Below are positions 18,870 to 26,899 of a stretch of DNA of 64,000 nt, piece after piece. Position numbers and translations under genes: made by a program. This DNA is from Riemerella anatipestifer. Lineage in GTDB: Bacteria; Bacteroidota; Bacteroidia; Flavobacteriales; Weeksellaceae. The notes below the pieces were generated by a model. It ran no database searches. It was not told the DNA's origin and saw only the letters and a program-made list of their open reading frames with translations. Position 1 is the first letter of the stretch. Each line of letters opens with the position of its first letter. Location of the stretch: assembly GCF_009663465.1 (NCBI RefSeq), contig NZ_QXHU01000005.1, forward strand, positions 222,584 through 286,583, in the 5' to 3' direction.

Positions 18870-19445
18870 ATGAAAGTTAGGCAATTATTTAAATTTATTT
18901 TTTGTTTATTATTTATGGTTACCTCTTGCTCTAAAAGTGATCTAGAAAAAATAAGTGAATATGCTCAAATTGTCGAGAAAAAAGATGCACAAACTCTTCT
19001 TGATGATTTATATATTGGAGCAGATGGAGATATAGCATCTTTAGGTAGAATATTGAATGCTTCGCCCTCTTCAATTAATAGAATTAGAAAAGGAGATACA
19101 GTGCCAACTAGTAAGTTTGAAGAAAGAATTAAAGAAGTTTCAATTTATTATGTCCAGAATGATCAATCTTTTTCAAAACTACGATCAGTATTGGATGATG
19201 AATATGCTTGGTATGAAATTATTTTGGATTTTCCTAGTCATAATCCTTTTTGGTTTTGGGGTATTAATATCGTTTTGATTTTATTATTAGCCTTTTTAAC
19301 TGTAATTTTTATTTGGCCTTTATTAATAGAGATTTTGATTTTTTTAGTAGCGTATATTTGCTTATTAATATTTTCTCCATCAAAGGATGTTAAATATGAT
19401 AAATATATTAAAACTATTAATCCAGCTGTTGAGCAAGTTATTTAA
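18870..19445 (+). CDS. Lipoprotein with HTH-like segment and C-terminal membrane helices
   Basis: About 191 residues. A type II lipoprotein signal ends in VTSC, then SKSDLEK. The middle, GADGDIASLGRILNASPSSI followed by NRIRKGDTVPT, reads like a Cro/repressor helix-turn-helix, which is unexpected in an exported protein. A tryptophan/aromatic patch (FPSHNPFWFWGINI) leads into two strongly hydrophobic helices (IVLILLLAFLTVIFIWPLLI and ILIFLVAYICLLIF), followed by a short charged tail. Family and role are not recognised. It is the first gene of a three-gene unit; the next starts 2 bases after its stop. It could be part of toxin handling or immunity; that is only a guess from position. Confidence 0.7.
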   Translation: MKVRQLFKFIFCLLFMVTSCSKSDLEKISEYAQIVEKKDAQTLLDDLYIGADGDIASLGRILNASPSSINRIRKGDTVPTSKFEERIKEVSIYYVQNDQSFSKLRSVLDDEYAWYEIILDFPSHNPFWFWGINIVLILLLAFLTVIFIWPLLIEILIFLVAYICLLIFSPSKDVKYDKYIKTINPAVEQVI

Positions 19446-19447
19446 TA

Positions 19448-20269
19448 ATGAAATATTTTATTTTTATATTTTTGCTTACTCTTAGCAGTTGTAGTAAAGA
19501 TGAGGCTGGGAAATCTTTAAAAAATAAATTGAAACAAGAAATTGTTGTTACAACTCCTAAAGGTGTAGCAACTACTGTGAATACTTTACAAGTAAATAAA
19601 GAGATAGAAAAACAAATCAATGAAAAATATATTGAGGATTTGAAGCGTATTGTAGATGGTGGTTTTGAGAAACAATTAGAGTATTTTGAAAAAGAAGAGC
19701 TAGGTGTTTTCGCCAGTTATGGTTATATGTTTAGTTATATATTCAGTAGTAAACAAACTTGGGAAGATAAGTTAAGAGTAAAAAGTGATAAGTATTTTAA
19801 TAATATTAGTACAGAACAGGAGATAAATCTTTTGTATAATGAATACAGAAATGATGTTGGGAATTTAAGAAATCAGTTTTTAGTTAAAAATAAAAATGTT
19901 GGAAAACTGGAGCGGTTTCAAAAATTAGATATTCCTAACGAATTAGTTACCTTAAATGTAATACGGGAACATTCGCGAAATAATTTAATAATAGAGTTTG
20001 GAGAAGGTGTATTAGAATTGCTTTTTGGGCTATTCATTGGATGGATTATAGTTTCTATAGTTGGTAGTGTTACTACAGGTCCTGTCATTCCTATTATATC
20101 ATTTATTATTACCTTTATAATTTCTATAGCCTTATCAATTTACAATGATAATAAGCTACTGGATAAGTTAAGAGAACAAAAGAAATCGGAAATTTCAATA
20201 GATTATACTTCTATTAAAAAAAAACTTGAGGCAAATACAAGCAAATTTTATGATGAGAATAGTAAATAA
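19448..20269 (+). CDS. Lipoprotein with C-terminal transmembrane hairpin, unknown function
   Basis: A 273-residue protein. The lipoprotein signal MKYFIFIFLLTLSSC is followed by SKDEAG; an acidic pair after Lys just past the lipid cysteine resembles the surface-export signal described for Flavobacteriia lipoproteins, so it may face outward. The body is helical and charged (about 20-175), then come two hydrophobic segments (LLFGLFIGWIIVSIVGSV and IPIISFIITFIISIALSI) around a Gly/Pro-rich turn, and a basic tail. No family recognised. It starts 2 bases after the previous stop and overlaps the next gene by 20 bases, so the three are translated from one message. Confidence 0.72.
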   Translation: MKYFIFIFLLTLSSCSKDEAGKSLKNKLKQEIVVTTPKGVATTVNTLQVNKEIEKQINEKYIEDLKRIVDGGFEKQLEYFEKEELGVFASYGYMFSYIFSSKQTWEDKLRVKSDKYFNNISTEQEINLLYNEYRNDVGNLRNQFLVKNKNVGKLERFQKLDIPNELVTLNVIREHSRNNLIIEFGEGVLELLFGLFIGWIIVSIVGSVTTGPVIPIISFIITFIISIALSIYNDNKLLDKLREQKKSEISIDYTSIKKKLEANTSKFYDENSK

Positions 20270-21866
20270 GAAAAATATAAAAATATACTTTTTAGTTTGT
20301 TTATTAAGTTCAATAATTTCTTGTAAAAAAAGTATTAAAGAAGTCTATTCAGGTGTTTTTGAGAATTCAGCACAAAAAGTTTTAAAGGAAGCAGTTACTG
20401 AAGAAGGTATTTCTTCTATCAAAAAAATGAACTTAAAAGATTTTACAAAATTTATTGAACCTATAAATATCAACCTACATAAGAGTTTTACTTCCTTAGA
20501 TAAATCTTTTCAAAATTCAATAAAAAATGCTTTTGATGAAGATATTTCCTTTAGGAAAGTTTTTTTGAATAATAAAAATCTAATTCAGGAATATCAATTA
20601 TTCACTAAAAATTTGCCTAAATTACAAAATAATATTTCGTTTCTAAAGTGGTATGCTAAATCTATAAAAAAGTCTGATAATTTATTTCAACCAAGTTTGT
20701 TCAAAAGAGTAAGTTTAAGGGAAAATAATGGTATTATAAACTTTATTGGAGAAAATAATAATATCTTGGCAAGATATAGAGGTAATAATGTTGTAGAACT
20801 TACAAATATTACGAATGATAATAAGATACTTGACAACCCCTTATTAAATGAAGAATTGCTTCCTAATAGTATTTATAAAGTAAAAGGAAAAATGGGAGTA
20901 TCTGTTCTATGGGAGGTTGATCATTTAGGTAGAGTCAAAAGAATAGATGGAAGTTTTACTTCGCCAGAAAACATGATGGAAATTCTTCATAAAAATACTA
21001 GTGTGAAACTTGACCCAAGTTGGAATATTGAATTTCAAAAATTGAAACAAAGTACAACAGATGGTTTTGTACATTTTAAATATCATTTTTCTTATCCAGA
21101 TTCCTCTCCCATTGCTGATAGGATAAAAATAGAAGGAAGAACAAAAAAAAGAACAATAATAAATTCCACATATCCTAATCGCATTGCAAAGAACATTATT
21201 TATGAATGGAAGACAAATGAAGCTTTACTAAAAAGGTACTCTTCCAAATTTAAGAAACTTACTACCGATAAAAGAATAAAGCTTTTACAAGAAATGGACT
21301 ACAATGATGAACTTGCTAAATCTATTCATCAAAACCCAGAAAAAAATATTGAACGTTATCTTAATTCTCATAATCCAGTAAATAAACACCTATTAGATAA
21401 TATAAATGGAAGATATCCAGTAAATGGAAGGATTTATGCAGGAAATATATATTATTTCGATCCGTTGTACAATCCTAGCCTTGCTGCAAAATTAAAAATA
21501 GAGGGCAATGTTGGGTTAAAAGGTCATGGTTCTAGGAAAGTGGATTTAGATATATTGAAAGAATTAGATGAGCTATATCCAAATGGTGTAAAATGGAATG
21601 AAAGAGGATATCCTGATTTTTCAAGTTTGAAAGATAAAAACGGAAATCAATTAGTGACTATTGATGTTGTAAAATTAACTGGTGATAGTAAAAAAGATAT
21701 TGCAAATGCAAACTCTTTATATTTAAAAAATGGGGGAATAAATGAAACTGGCTATACTTGGCATCATATAGAATATACTACAAAATTAGTTAGAGTACCT
21801 TCAATACTCCATGATATTATTCCTCATTCTGGGGGAATGGCGACACATAGGGCTTCCACTAAATAG
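20250..21866 (+). CDS. Lipoprotein toxin with C-terminal WHH-type HNH nuclease domain
   Basis: About 538 residues. The lipoprotein signal is KIYFLVCLLSSIISC, then KKSIKE. A region around residues 150-250 (ILARYRGNNVVELTN, then LPNSIYKVKGKMG and DHLGRVKRIDG) resembles pre-toxin segments. The C-terminal ~150 residues have INGRYPVNGRIYAGNIYYF, LYPNGVKWNERGYPDFS and the nuclease core GYTWHHIEY...LVRVPSILHDIIPHSGG, the pattern of the HNH/EndoVII WHH nucleases found at the tips of polymorphic toxins. The paired His residues are predicted to be catalytic and metal-binding. ATG codons at 20250 and 20253 are both possible; the longer frame from 20226 lacks a proper signal start. No recognisable immunity gene follows. 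Confidence 0.8.
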   Translation: MMRIVNKKNIKIYFLVCLLSSIISCKKSIKEVYSGVFENSAQKVLKEAVTEEGISSIKKMNLKDFTKFIEPININLHKSFTSLDKSFQNSIKNAFDEDISFRKVFLNNKNLIQEYQLFTKNLPKLQNNISFLKWYAKSIKKSDNLFQPSLFKRVSLRENNGIINFIGENNNILARYRGNNVVELTNITNDNKILDNPLLNEELLPNSIYKVKGKMGVSVLWEVDHLGRVKRIDGSFTSPENMMEILHKNTSVKLDPSWNIEFQKLKQSTTDGFVHFKYHFSYPDSSPIADRIKIEGRTKKRTIINSTYPNRIAKNIIYEWKTNEALLKRYSSKFKKLTTDKRIKLLQEMDYNDELAKSIHQNPEKNIERYLNSHNPVNKHLLDNINGRYPVNGRIYAGNIYYFDPLYNPSLAAKLKIEGNVGLKGHGSRKVDLDILKELDELYPNGVKWNERGYPDFSSLKDKNGNQLVTIDVVKLTGDSKKDIANANSLYLKNGGINETGYTWHHIEYTTKLVRVPSILHDIIPHSGGMATHRASTK

Positions 21867-22222
21867 ATATACTCTATTTAATGTGTTACCGTTTTGAAAT
21901 TATATAACTTAATTTTAGAAATAAACATAATAGTTATAAGTGAAAAGGTACTATTGTGTTTTTACTTTTACTAAAGCTTAAGACTAGGAAACAATGATTA
22001 ACTTTGTTGCCAAGTCTTATGAATAGGATAATTAGCGATTATAAAATAAAAAAATAATCAAATATTTTTCATGTGCAAAATATGGTGTATCGTATCTAAG
22101 AAGAAAACTAAGGATTTGAAAAATATTGAATTAATTTTGATAAATCCACTATCAAAAAATAGGAAAAGTCCATTATTTGGTTTATGACGATACGAACATC
22201 TTACAGCAGTTTTTATTTTAAT
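21867..22222 (+). other. Gene-free tail of the islet
   Basis: No credible gene in any frame. It contains an imperfect stem-loop (arms 21980-21994 and 22004-22018, 13 of 15 pairs, AAGACT..AACAA type) that lacks a T tract and may be a weak terminator or RNA end. Otherwise it is AT-rich with many stops and could be decayed coding sequence. Confidence 0.45.
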
Positions 22223-22297
22223 AAGAAGTAAAATAATAGTTGATTACTAACAATTAATAATAAGCCGCTGTGAAATATAATTTTCACGGCGGTTTTT
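22223..22297 (+). repeat. Direct repeat, copy B
   Basis: Matches 18715-18793: AAGAAGTAAAATAATAGTTG, then ATTACTAACAATTAATAATA, then a hairpin CCGCTGTGAAA / TTTCACGGCGG and five T. It reproduces the last three dnaK codons and stop without any dnaK gene before it, so it is a displaced copy, and it keeps a working terminator just ahead of clc. Confidence 0.88.
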
Positions 22298-22321
22298 GTT
22301 TTATATGATATATAGAAGTTT

Positions 22322-22329
22322 TAACTTTG
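22322..22329 (+). promoter_or_regulatory. -7 box of the ClC gene
   Basis: TAACTTTG, 43 bases before the ATG at 22373. Confidence 0.6.
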
Positions 22330-22372
22330 CATAATATCGCTAATCTAAAATCTGTCTTGTGTCCTCGTGATA

Positions 22373-23794
22373 ATGAAATCTATATTAGAATACATTCGTA
22401 AGCGTCTCAAACATTCTTTTGATAATATTCAGAATGAGCGTCTTAAATATAATTTGTTGCAGGCAATTCCCTTTTGGATAGCCTCTTTGCTTACGGGAGG
22501 TCTGGCGGTAATGTATGCTAAATTGTTTGAGTGGAGTGAGCATTTGTTGTTCTCTTTGTTAGCTTGGCAAAGTTGGCTTATATTTATACTCGCTCCAGTT
22601 GGTTTTGTTCTTTCGTGGTGGTTAGTTCAGAGATACGCTCCGTATTCCAAAGGTAGCGGGATACCTCAAGTGATGGCTTCTGTATCACTAGCCACACCAA
22701 GACAAAGACGAAAAATAAAGTATTTACTAAGCTATAAAATCATCATTATTAAAATATTATCAAGTATTATTTTGGTGTTGGGAGGTGGTGCTATTGGTAG
22801 AGAAGGACCTACGATACAGATAGCAGGCTCCGTCTTTAGGTTTGTTAATCAGGTATTACCCAAATGGTGGCCTAAGTTATCTATTAAAAATATGATAATG
22901 ACGGGAGCAGCCGCAGGGCTTTCGGCAGCATTTAATACTCCGTTAGGAGGAGTGGTTTTTGCGGTGGAAGAATTAGCCAAAACTCATATTAATCACTTTA
23001 AAACAGCTCTTTTTACGGCGGTTATTATTGCGGGTTTAACGGCTCAAACTCTGGCAGGTTCTTACCTTTATTTAGGGTATCCTAAGACGAGTGGCGTAGG
23101 TTTAGGGATTATATTTCCTGTAATTTTGGTTTCTTTTGTTTGTGGAATTTTAAGCAGTAAATTTTCTCGTTTTATGTTAGCATTGAGTAAGTTTAGAGCT
23201 AAATTCAAAAATACAAGACAACAAATATTATTTTTAATTTTAAGTGCTTTATTGATAGCCTCTTGTGCCTATTTTGTAAATAGAGAAATCTTAGGTTCTG
23301 GGAAAGGTATTATAGAACGATTGCTTTTCAGCAATGATAAAACAGAACTGTGGTATATCCCTTTATTTAGAATGTTAGGTCCAGCCATTGCATTTACCAG
23401 TGGTGGTGCAGGTGGAATATTTGCTCCAGCTCTTAGTGCGGGAGCGAGTTGTGGTGCATTTCTCTCTTCATTTTTAAATTTAACAGCTAATGAAACTAAT
23501 GTAATTATTTTGGCAGGAATGGTTTCATTTCTTACAGGCATTACGAGAGCTCCGTTTACTTCTGCAATATTGGTGTTGGAAATGACGGATAGGCATTCGC
23601 TCATTTTTTATCTAATGCTTTCGGGAATGATTTCCTCAATATCGGCTTTGCTCGTGAGTAGAAATTCTCTTTATGACGAGCTTAAAGAGAATTACTTAGA
23701 CGAATTAGAAACTAAATTTGGAACCCCTGTTTCTAATCAAAAACAAAAAATCCAAATGTCCGATTTAGGTAAAAAGAATACTTTATCAGATTGA
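22373..23794 (+). CDS. ClC family chloride channel / H+-Cl- antiporter
   Basis: About 473 residues with the ClC fold of inverted helices. Selectivity-filter motifs are all visible: GSGIPQV, GREGPTIQ with the gating glutamate, and GGAGGIFAPALSAGAS. The second glutamate pair (FAVEELAK), equivalent to the internal proton glutamate of the E. coli antiporter, is present, so exchange rather than channel activity is likely. There are no CBS domains. The frame opens with GTG at 22367; the ATG two codons on is preferred. It lies just past direct repeat copy B with its own promoter. Confidence 0.93.
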   Translation: MKSILEYIRKRLKHSFDNIQNERLKYNLLQAIPFWIASLLTGGLAVMYAKLFEWSEHLLFSLLAWQSWLIFILAPVGFVLSWWLVQRYAPYSKGSGIPQVMASVSLATPRQRRKIKYLLSYKIIIIKILSSIILVLGGGAIGREGPTIQIAGSVFRFVNQVLPKWWPKLSIKNMIMTGAAAGLSAAFNTPLGGVVFAVEELAKTHINHFKTALFTAVIIAGLTAQTLAGSYLYLGYPKTSGVGLGIIFPVILVSFVCGILSSKFSRFMLALSKFRAKFKNTRQQILFLILSALLIASCAYFVNREILGSGKGIIERLLFSNDKTELWYIPLFRMLGPAIAFTSGGAGGIFAPALSAGASCGAFLSSFLNLTANETNVIILAGMVSFLTGITRAPFTSAILVLEMTDRHSLIFYLMLSGMISSISALLVSRNSLYDELKENYLDELETKFGTPVSNQKQKIQMSDLGKKNTLSD

Positions 23795-23805
23795 ACGATA
23801 TAGTG

Positions 23806-23837
23806 TTTGTGTATGTGAAAAAAAAATATTAGCTTTG
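23806..23837 (+). promoter_or_regulatory. Promoter of the rpsF-rpsR-rplI unit
   Basis: TTTG (23806-23809), 20 bases, then TAGCTTTG (23830-23837): a near-ideal Bacteroidetes -33/-7 pair, 32 bases before the rpsF ATG. Confidence 0.8.
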
Positions 23838-23869
23838 CACCTTGAATTTTAACATATAATATTAACATT

Positions 23870-24211
23870 ATGAATCATTACGAAACTGTTTTCATTTTAA
23901 CTCCCGTTCTGTCTGACGCTCAGGTGGAGGAAGCAGTGAAAAAATTTGAAGATCTTTTAAAAGATCAAAATTGCGAAATCGTAGCCAAAGAAAATTGGGG
24001 ACTAAAAAAGTTAGCATACCCTATTCAATTGAAGAAAAATGGTTTCTATACTTTGATAGAATTCAAAGGTGAAGGAACTATCGTGGCAGATTTAGAACTT
24101 GCTTTCAAAAGAGACGAGAGAGTTATCCGTTACTTAACTACAAAGTTAGACAAGCACGCTGTAGAGTATGCTGAAAAGAGAAGAGCAAAACTAAAATCTA
24201 AAAAAGCTTAA
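23870..24211 (+). CDS. rpsF: 30S ribosomal protein bS6
   Basis: 113 residues with the S6 fold opening [20 protein letters not shown], central [12 protein letters not shown] and [19 protein letters not shown]. It binds 16S rRNA with bS18, whose gene follows after 25 bases. First gene of a ribosomal unit with a strong promoter. Confidence 0.98.
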   Translation: MNHYETVFILTPVLSDAQVEEAVKKFEDLLKDQNCEIVAKENWGLKKLAYPIQLKKNGFYTLIEFKGEGTIVADLELAFKRDERVIRYLTTKLDKHAVEYAEKRRAKLKSKKA

Positions 24212-24236
24212 TTTTTAACCCCTAAAAAAAGAAACT

Positions 24237-24539
24237 ATGGCAATAGATGAAATGGCACAACAAGCCGCACAAGGTGGGGAGTCTGAAGTAAAATTCCTTA
24301 CACCACTAGATATCAATACTAAATCTGAAAAAAAATACTGTAGATTTAAAAAATACGGTATCAAATATGTAGATTATAAAGATGCAGATTTCCTTCTTCA
24401 GTTCGTTAACGAGCAAGGTAAAATTTTACCAAGAAGATACACAGGAACTTCTTTAAAATACCAAAGAAAAGTATCTGCTGCTATTAAAAGAGCAAGACAT
24501 TTGGCACTTATGCCGTATGTAGCAGACTTATTGAAGTAA
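24237..24539 (+). CDS. rpsR: 30S ribosomal protein bS18
   Basis: 100 residues. [17 protein letters not shown] and [20 protein letters not shown], then [12 protein letters not shown], are the bS18 signature. It pairs with bS6 on the platform of the small subunit. An N-terminal extension (about 15 residues, rich in Ala/Gln/Glu) precedes the conserved part. A 118-base gap, with no obvious gene or terminator, separates it from rplI. Confidence 0.98.
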   Translation: MAIDEMAQQAAQGGESEVKFLTPLDINTKSEKKYCRFKKYGIKYVDYKDADFLLQFVNEQGKILPRRYTGTSLKYQRKVSAAIKRARHLALMPYVADLLK

Positions 24540-24657
24540 TTATATAAGTTGCTGAATTAGTAAAATTAAAAATTCTAACTGTTTTAGGATATTTGGAAAG
24601 TCAACTATTGAGTTTGGATTCTAAACTTCTAAAACCTAAACAAGACAACAACAAACA

Positions 24658-25155
24658 ATGGAAATTATTCTTAAAAAAGATGTAGAAAACTTAGGGTTAG
24701 AGTTTGATACAGTAGATGTAAAGCCAGGATACGCTAGAAACTTCTTAATCCCTCAAGGATATGCAGTTTTAGCAACACCTAAAAATAGAGCGGTTTTAGC
24801 TGAAGTATTAGAAGCTAGAAAAGAAGAAGAAGCTAAATTAGTAGCTGCTGCTAACAAGATTGTAGAGCAACTTAAAAAGACTTCTGTTTCTATCGCTGCT
24901 AAAGTAGGTTCTGGTGATAAATTATTCGGTTCTATCAACAATGCTAACCTAGCTGAAGAATTGGCAAAAGCAGGTGTTGAGGTAGATAAAAAATACATCA
25001 AAATCCCTGGAAATACTATTAAGAGATTAGGTAAATTTACTGCTAAAGTAAGACTTCACAGAGAGGTAGAGTACGATTATGAATTTGAAGTAGTATCTGA
25101 TGCTCCTGTAGTAGAAGCTCCTAAAGCTAAAGAAACTAAAACTGAAGAGGCTTAA
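24658..25155 (+). CDS. rplI: 50S ribosomal protein bL9
   Basis: 165 residues. N-terminal MEIILKKDVENLGLEFDTVD, then VKPGYARNFLIPQGYAVLAT, the long connecting helix (KEEEAKLVAAANKIVEQLKK) and the C-terminal RNA-binding domain (GSGDKLFGSINNANLAEEL). A Lys/Glu/Ala-rich tail extends past the usual end at about 150. Last gene of the unit before a strong terminator. Confidence 0.98.
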   Translation: MEIILKKDVENLGLEFDTVDVKPGYARNFLIPQGYAVLATPKNRAVLAEVLEARKEEEAKLVAAANKIVEQLKKTSVSIAAKVGSGDKLFGSINNANLAEELAKAGVEVDKKYIKIPGNTIKRLGKFTAKVRLHREVEYDYEFEVVSDAPVVEAPKAKETKTEEA

Positions 25156-25180
25156 TTAATAAAGTTTTTTTCATAATAGA

Positions 25181-25215
25181 AAAACGGTTGTATCATTTTG
25201 GATACAACCGTTTTT
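25181..25215 (+). terminator. Terminator of the rpsF-rpsR-rplI unit
   Basis: ACGGTTGTATC and GATACAACCGT form an 11-bp perfect stem around a 6-base loop, preceded by A4 and followed by T5. Confidence 0.92.
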
Positions 25216-25354
25216 GGTATCATTATAATAATCAAATATAAAACTTACTTAAATTCATTTATGATGTTGAAACAAGTATGAAGAGTAATTTAAGAAAAAT
25301 ATCATAATATTCCCTAAAATCCATCTTTTGCAAATACAATGTGGTACGCAGTTT

Positions 25355-25957
25355 TTATTTAATTTCAAATTGCTGAACCATCCAATGTCTTGAGTGATTT
25401 CTAATTAAGTCTTGTTTTATTTTTTCGTCTTTAGTATCCAAATATTTGTAAACTTTTAGAGGAACAGAATTAGGAAACTTTTCAAGGCTTTTTGAAATTA
25501 TCTCGGCAGATTCTTTTGCTTGTCCATTTGAATTTAATGCTTCTGCCTTATATATGTCTATTATTACTGGACATTCGCCATAAACACTTTTAATTTCTGC
25601 TTCTAAATCATCCATCAAATCTACTTGGAATTTTGAATCTGGCTGCTTTCCAACCGCTGCAGTTTTAGTGATGTGATCTTGATACATAAGAAACATATTA
25701 AGAATTTGTAAATTTTTTGAATTTTTATCTGCATAAATTTTTTGAATTCTGTCCAAAATGTCAGGATTCAACTCTCCCTTTTCGGATTGTAATGCTTGTT
25801 CATAAAAATCATTTAGAAGTTTCAGGACGGATTTGTCGTTTTTATCTGTTTTGGTATCATTTTTAAGTTGTTGGATAAATTGCTTGTATTCTTCACTTTT
25901 TTGTGAAAATATATTTATTGATAAAAATATAAAGAAGACTAAAAGTAAATTTTTCAT
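25355..25957 (-). CDS. Secreted helical protein, unknown function
   Basis: A 200-residue protein with a signal peptide (MKNLLLVFFIFLSINIFSQ). The mature part is entirely helical and charged; the C-terminal half (IIDIYKAEALNSNGQAKESA, then EIISKSLEKFPNSVPLKVYK) looks like one or two TPR-like helical pairs. No enzyme motif. First of a run of four orphan, AT-rich genes on the minus strand. Confidence 0.7.
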   Translation of the reverse strand: MKNLLLVFFIFLSINIFSQKSEEYKQFIQQLKNDTKTDKNDKSVLKLLNDFYEQALQSEKGELNPDILDRIQKIYADKNSKNLQILNMFLMYQDHITKTAAVGKQPDSKFQVDLMDDLEAEIKSVYGECPVIIDIYKAEALNSNGQAKESAEIISKSLEKFPNSVPLKVYKYLDTKDEKIKQDLIRNHSRHWMVQQFEIK

Positions 25958-26062
25958 TTATTTTCTTTGGTTTTATTCTATGATATGTTTTTGTAAAACT
26001 GCATACAAAGGGTTAAATATTTGCGTGAAGCGAGTCTCAAATTCAATTTTGACCAACCAGAG

Positions 26063-26119
26063 CATATGCTTTTTCAATGGAACTAAATTATTAAAAAAAG
26101 TTGAATTGAAAAGCATATG
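26063..26119. repeat. Inverted repeat in a non-coding gap
   Basis: CATATGCTTTTTCAAT (26063-26078) and ATTGAAAAGCATATG (26105-26119) are inverted copies, differing by one T, around a 26-base loop. The core AAAAGCATAT recurs near 27562 in the same cluster. Confidence 0.65.
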
Positions 26120-26188
26120 TGATGAAAATATTATAAATTTTCTATCATTCCCTCAACTCTACCAAATACTATGTTAGCAACAGCGTTT

Positions 26189-26683
26189 TTAAAACTCTAA
26201 ATTATCCTTCTTGCAATACCATTTTGGATCGCAACTAGAAATTTCACAACCTCTAAAATGATACTTATTTTTATTTTTTTTAATAAACTTAGTAGTTGTC
26301 AAACCATAAAAAATAGGTAGAACGTTTTGATTTGATTTACAAATTGGGCAAATTCCGTCTGTATTTTCACTAAATTTACAGTATTTTGTTAAGTGGAAAT
26401 TATGAGTCGTATTTCCATTTATATCTATGCTAAACTCATTGTTAAGATAATGATTATTATAAATTACAGACAATATATATTTTCCATTACTAATATTTTG
26501 AAATTCATATTTTCCGTCAATTCCAGTGTGTGAAAAATACTCTTTCTCAGTTTCAATATTTTTTAGTTTGAGATTAAAAACTTTATTTTTCGTATTTATT
26601 GAATCTTTTATAAATCCATTCAATGATTGAGATTTAATAAATGTCAAAATAAAAACTAAAACTAAAATTTGGACTCTTTTCAT
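26189..26683 (-). CDS. Secreted protein with CarboxypepD_reg-like domain and Cys-rich C-terminus
   Basis: About 164 residues from the ATG at 26683, where a signal peptide begins (MKRVQILVLVFILTFIKSQS). The upstream 22 codons of the frame look untranslated. Residues about 20-100 have the beta-sandwich pattern of carboxypeptidase regulatory-like domains (GIDGKYEFQNISNGKYILSV). The rest has CPICKSNQNVLPIFYGL and CEISSCDPKWYCKKD, two paired cysteine knuckles that suggest metal binding or disulfides. No known function. AT-rich and unlinked to its neighbours. Confidence 0.65.
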   Translation of the reverse strand: MKRVQILVLVFILTFIKSQSLNGFIKDSINTKNKVFNLKLKNIETEKEYFSHTGIDGKYEFQNISNGKYILSVIYNNHYLNNEFSIDINGNTTHNFHLTKYCKFSENTDGICPICKSNQNVLPIFYGLTTTKFIKKNKNKYHFRGCEISSCDPKWYCKKDNLEF

Positions 26684-26821
26684 TTTAAATACAATGATGG
26701 TTAAATATTGTAGATAATAGGAAATGTTTCTGCGAAAGTGGTACTTCAATAATCAAATAGTTATGTTAAAACCAACCTAAGTAATTCTTGTAAACTTACA
26801 AAAAATTTAAAAATAAAATAG

Positions 26822-26883
26822 GGTTTTGCGGATTATATTAACAAATAGTCTTATTGTAACTTCAACCCCGCTGTCGCAAAACC
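26822..26883. repeat. Inverted repeat between orphan genes
   Basis: GGTTTTGCG (26822-26830) and CGCAAAACC (26875-26883): perfect 9-bp arms, 44 bases apart. It lies just beyond the 3' end of the membrane gene at 26900-27526. Confidence 0.55.
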
Positions 26884-26899
26884 AATGTAATAGTATCTA

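Larger units (their letters stand above)
18794..22222 (+). mobile_element. Putative islet inserted at the dnaK 3' end
   Basis: A 3.4-kb segment bounded by two direct repeats that each carry the dnaK end and terminator. It is more AT-rich than the flanks and holds three co-directional lipoprotein genes ending in a nuclease toxin, then 350 bases without a gene. No integrase or transposase is inside. The structure fits integration at, or recombination between, copies of the dnaK end; removing one repeat unit would restore dnaK, terminator and clc in series. The insertion model is an inference. Confidence 0.55.

Noticed and set aside
20250..21866. Type IX secretion C-terminal domain on the nuclease protein
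   Set aside because: The chain ends directly after the HNH core (ATHRASTK); no CTD-like beta-sandwich follows, and the signal is a lipoprotein one.
25833..26177. 114-residue plus-strand frame
   Set aside because: Its first part is antisense to the signal-peptide end of the gene at 25355-25957 and the rest crosses an inverted repeat; no protein-like pattern.
26063..26883. Integron attC sites
   Set aside because: The two inverted repeats have different arms and no R-box core (GTTRRRY), and no integron integrase is visible; cassette-like gain is kept only as a loose idea.
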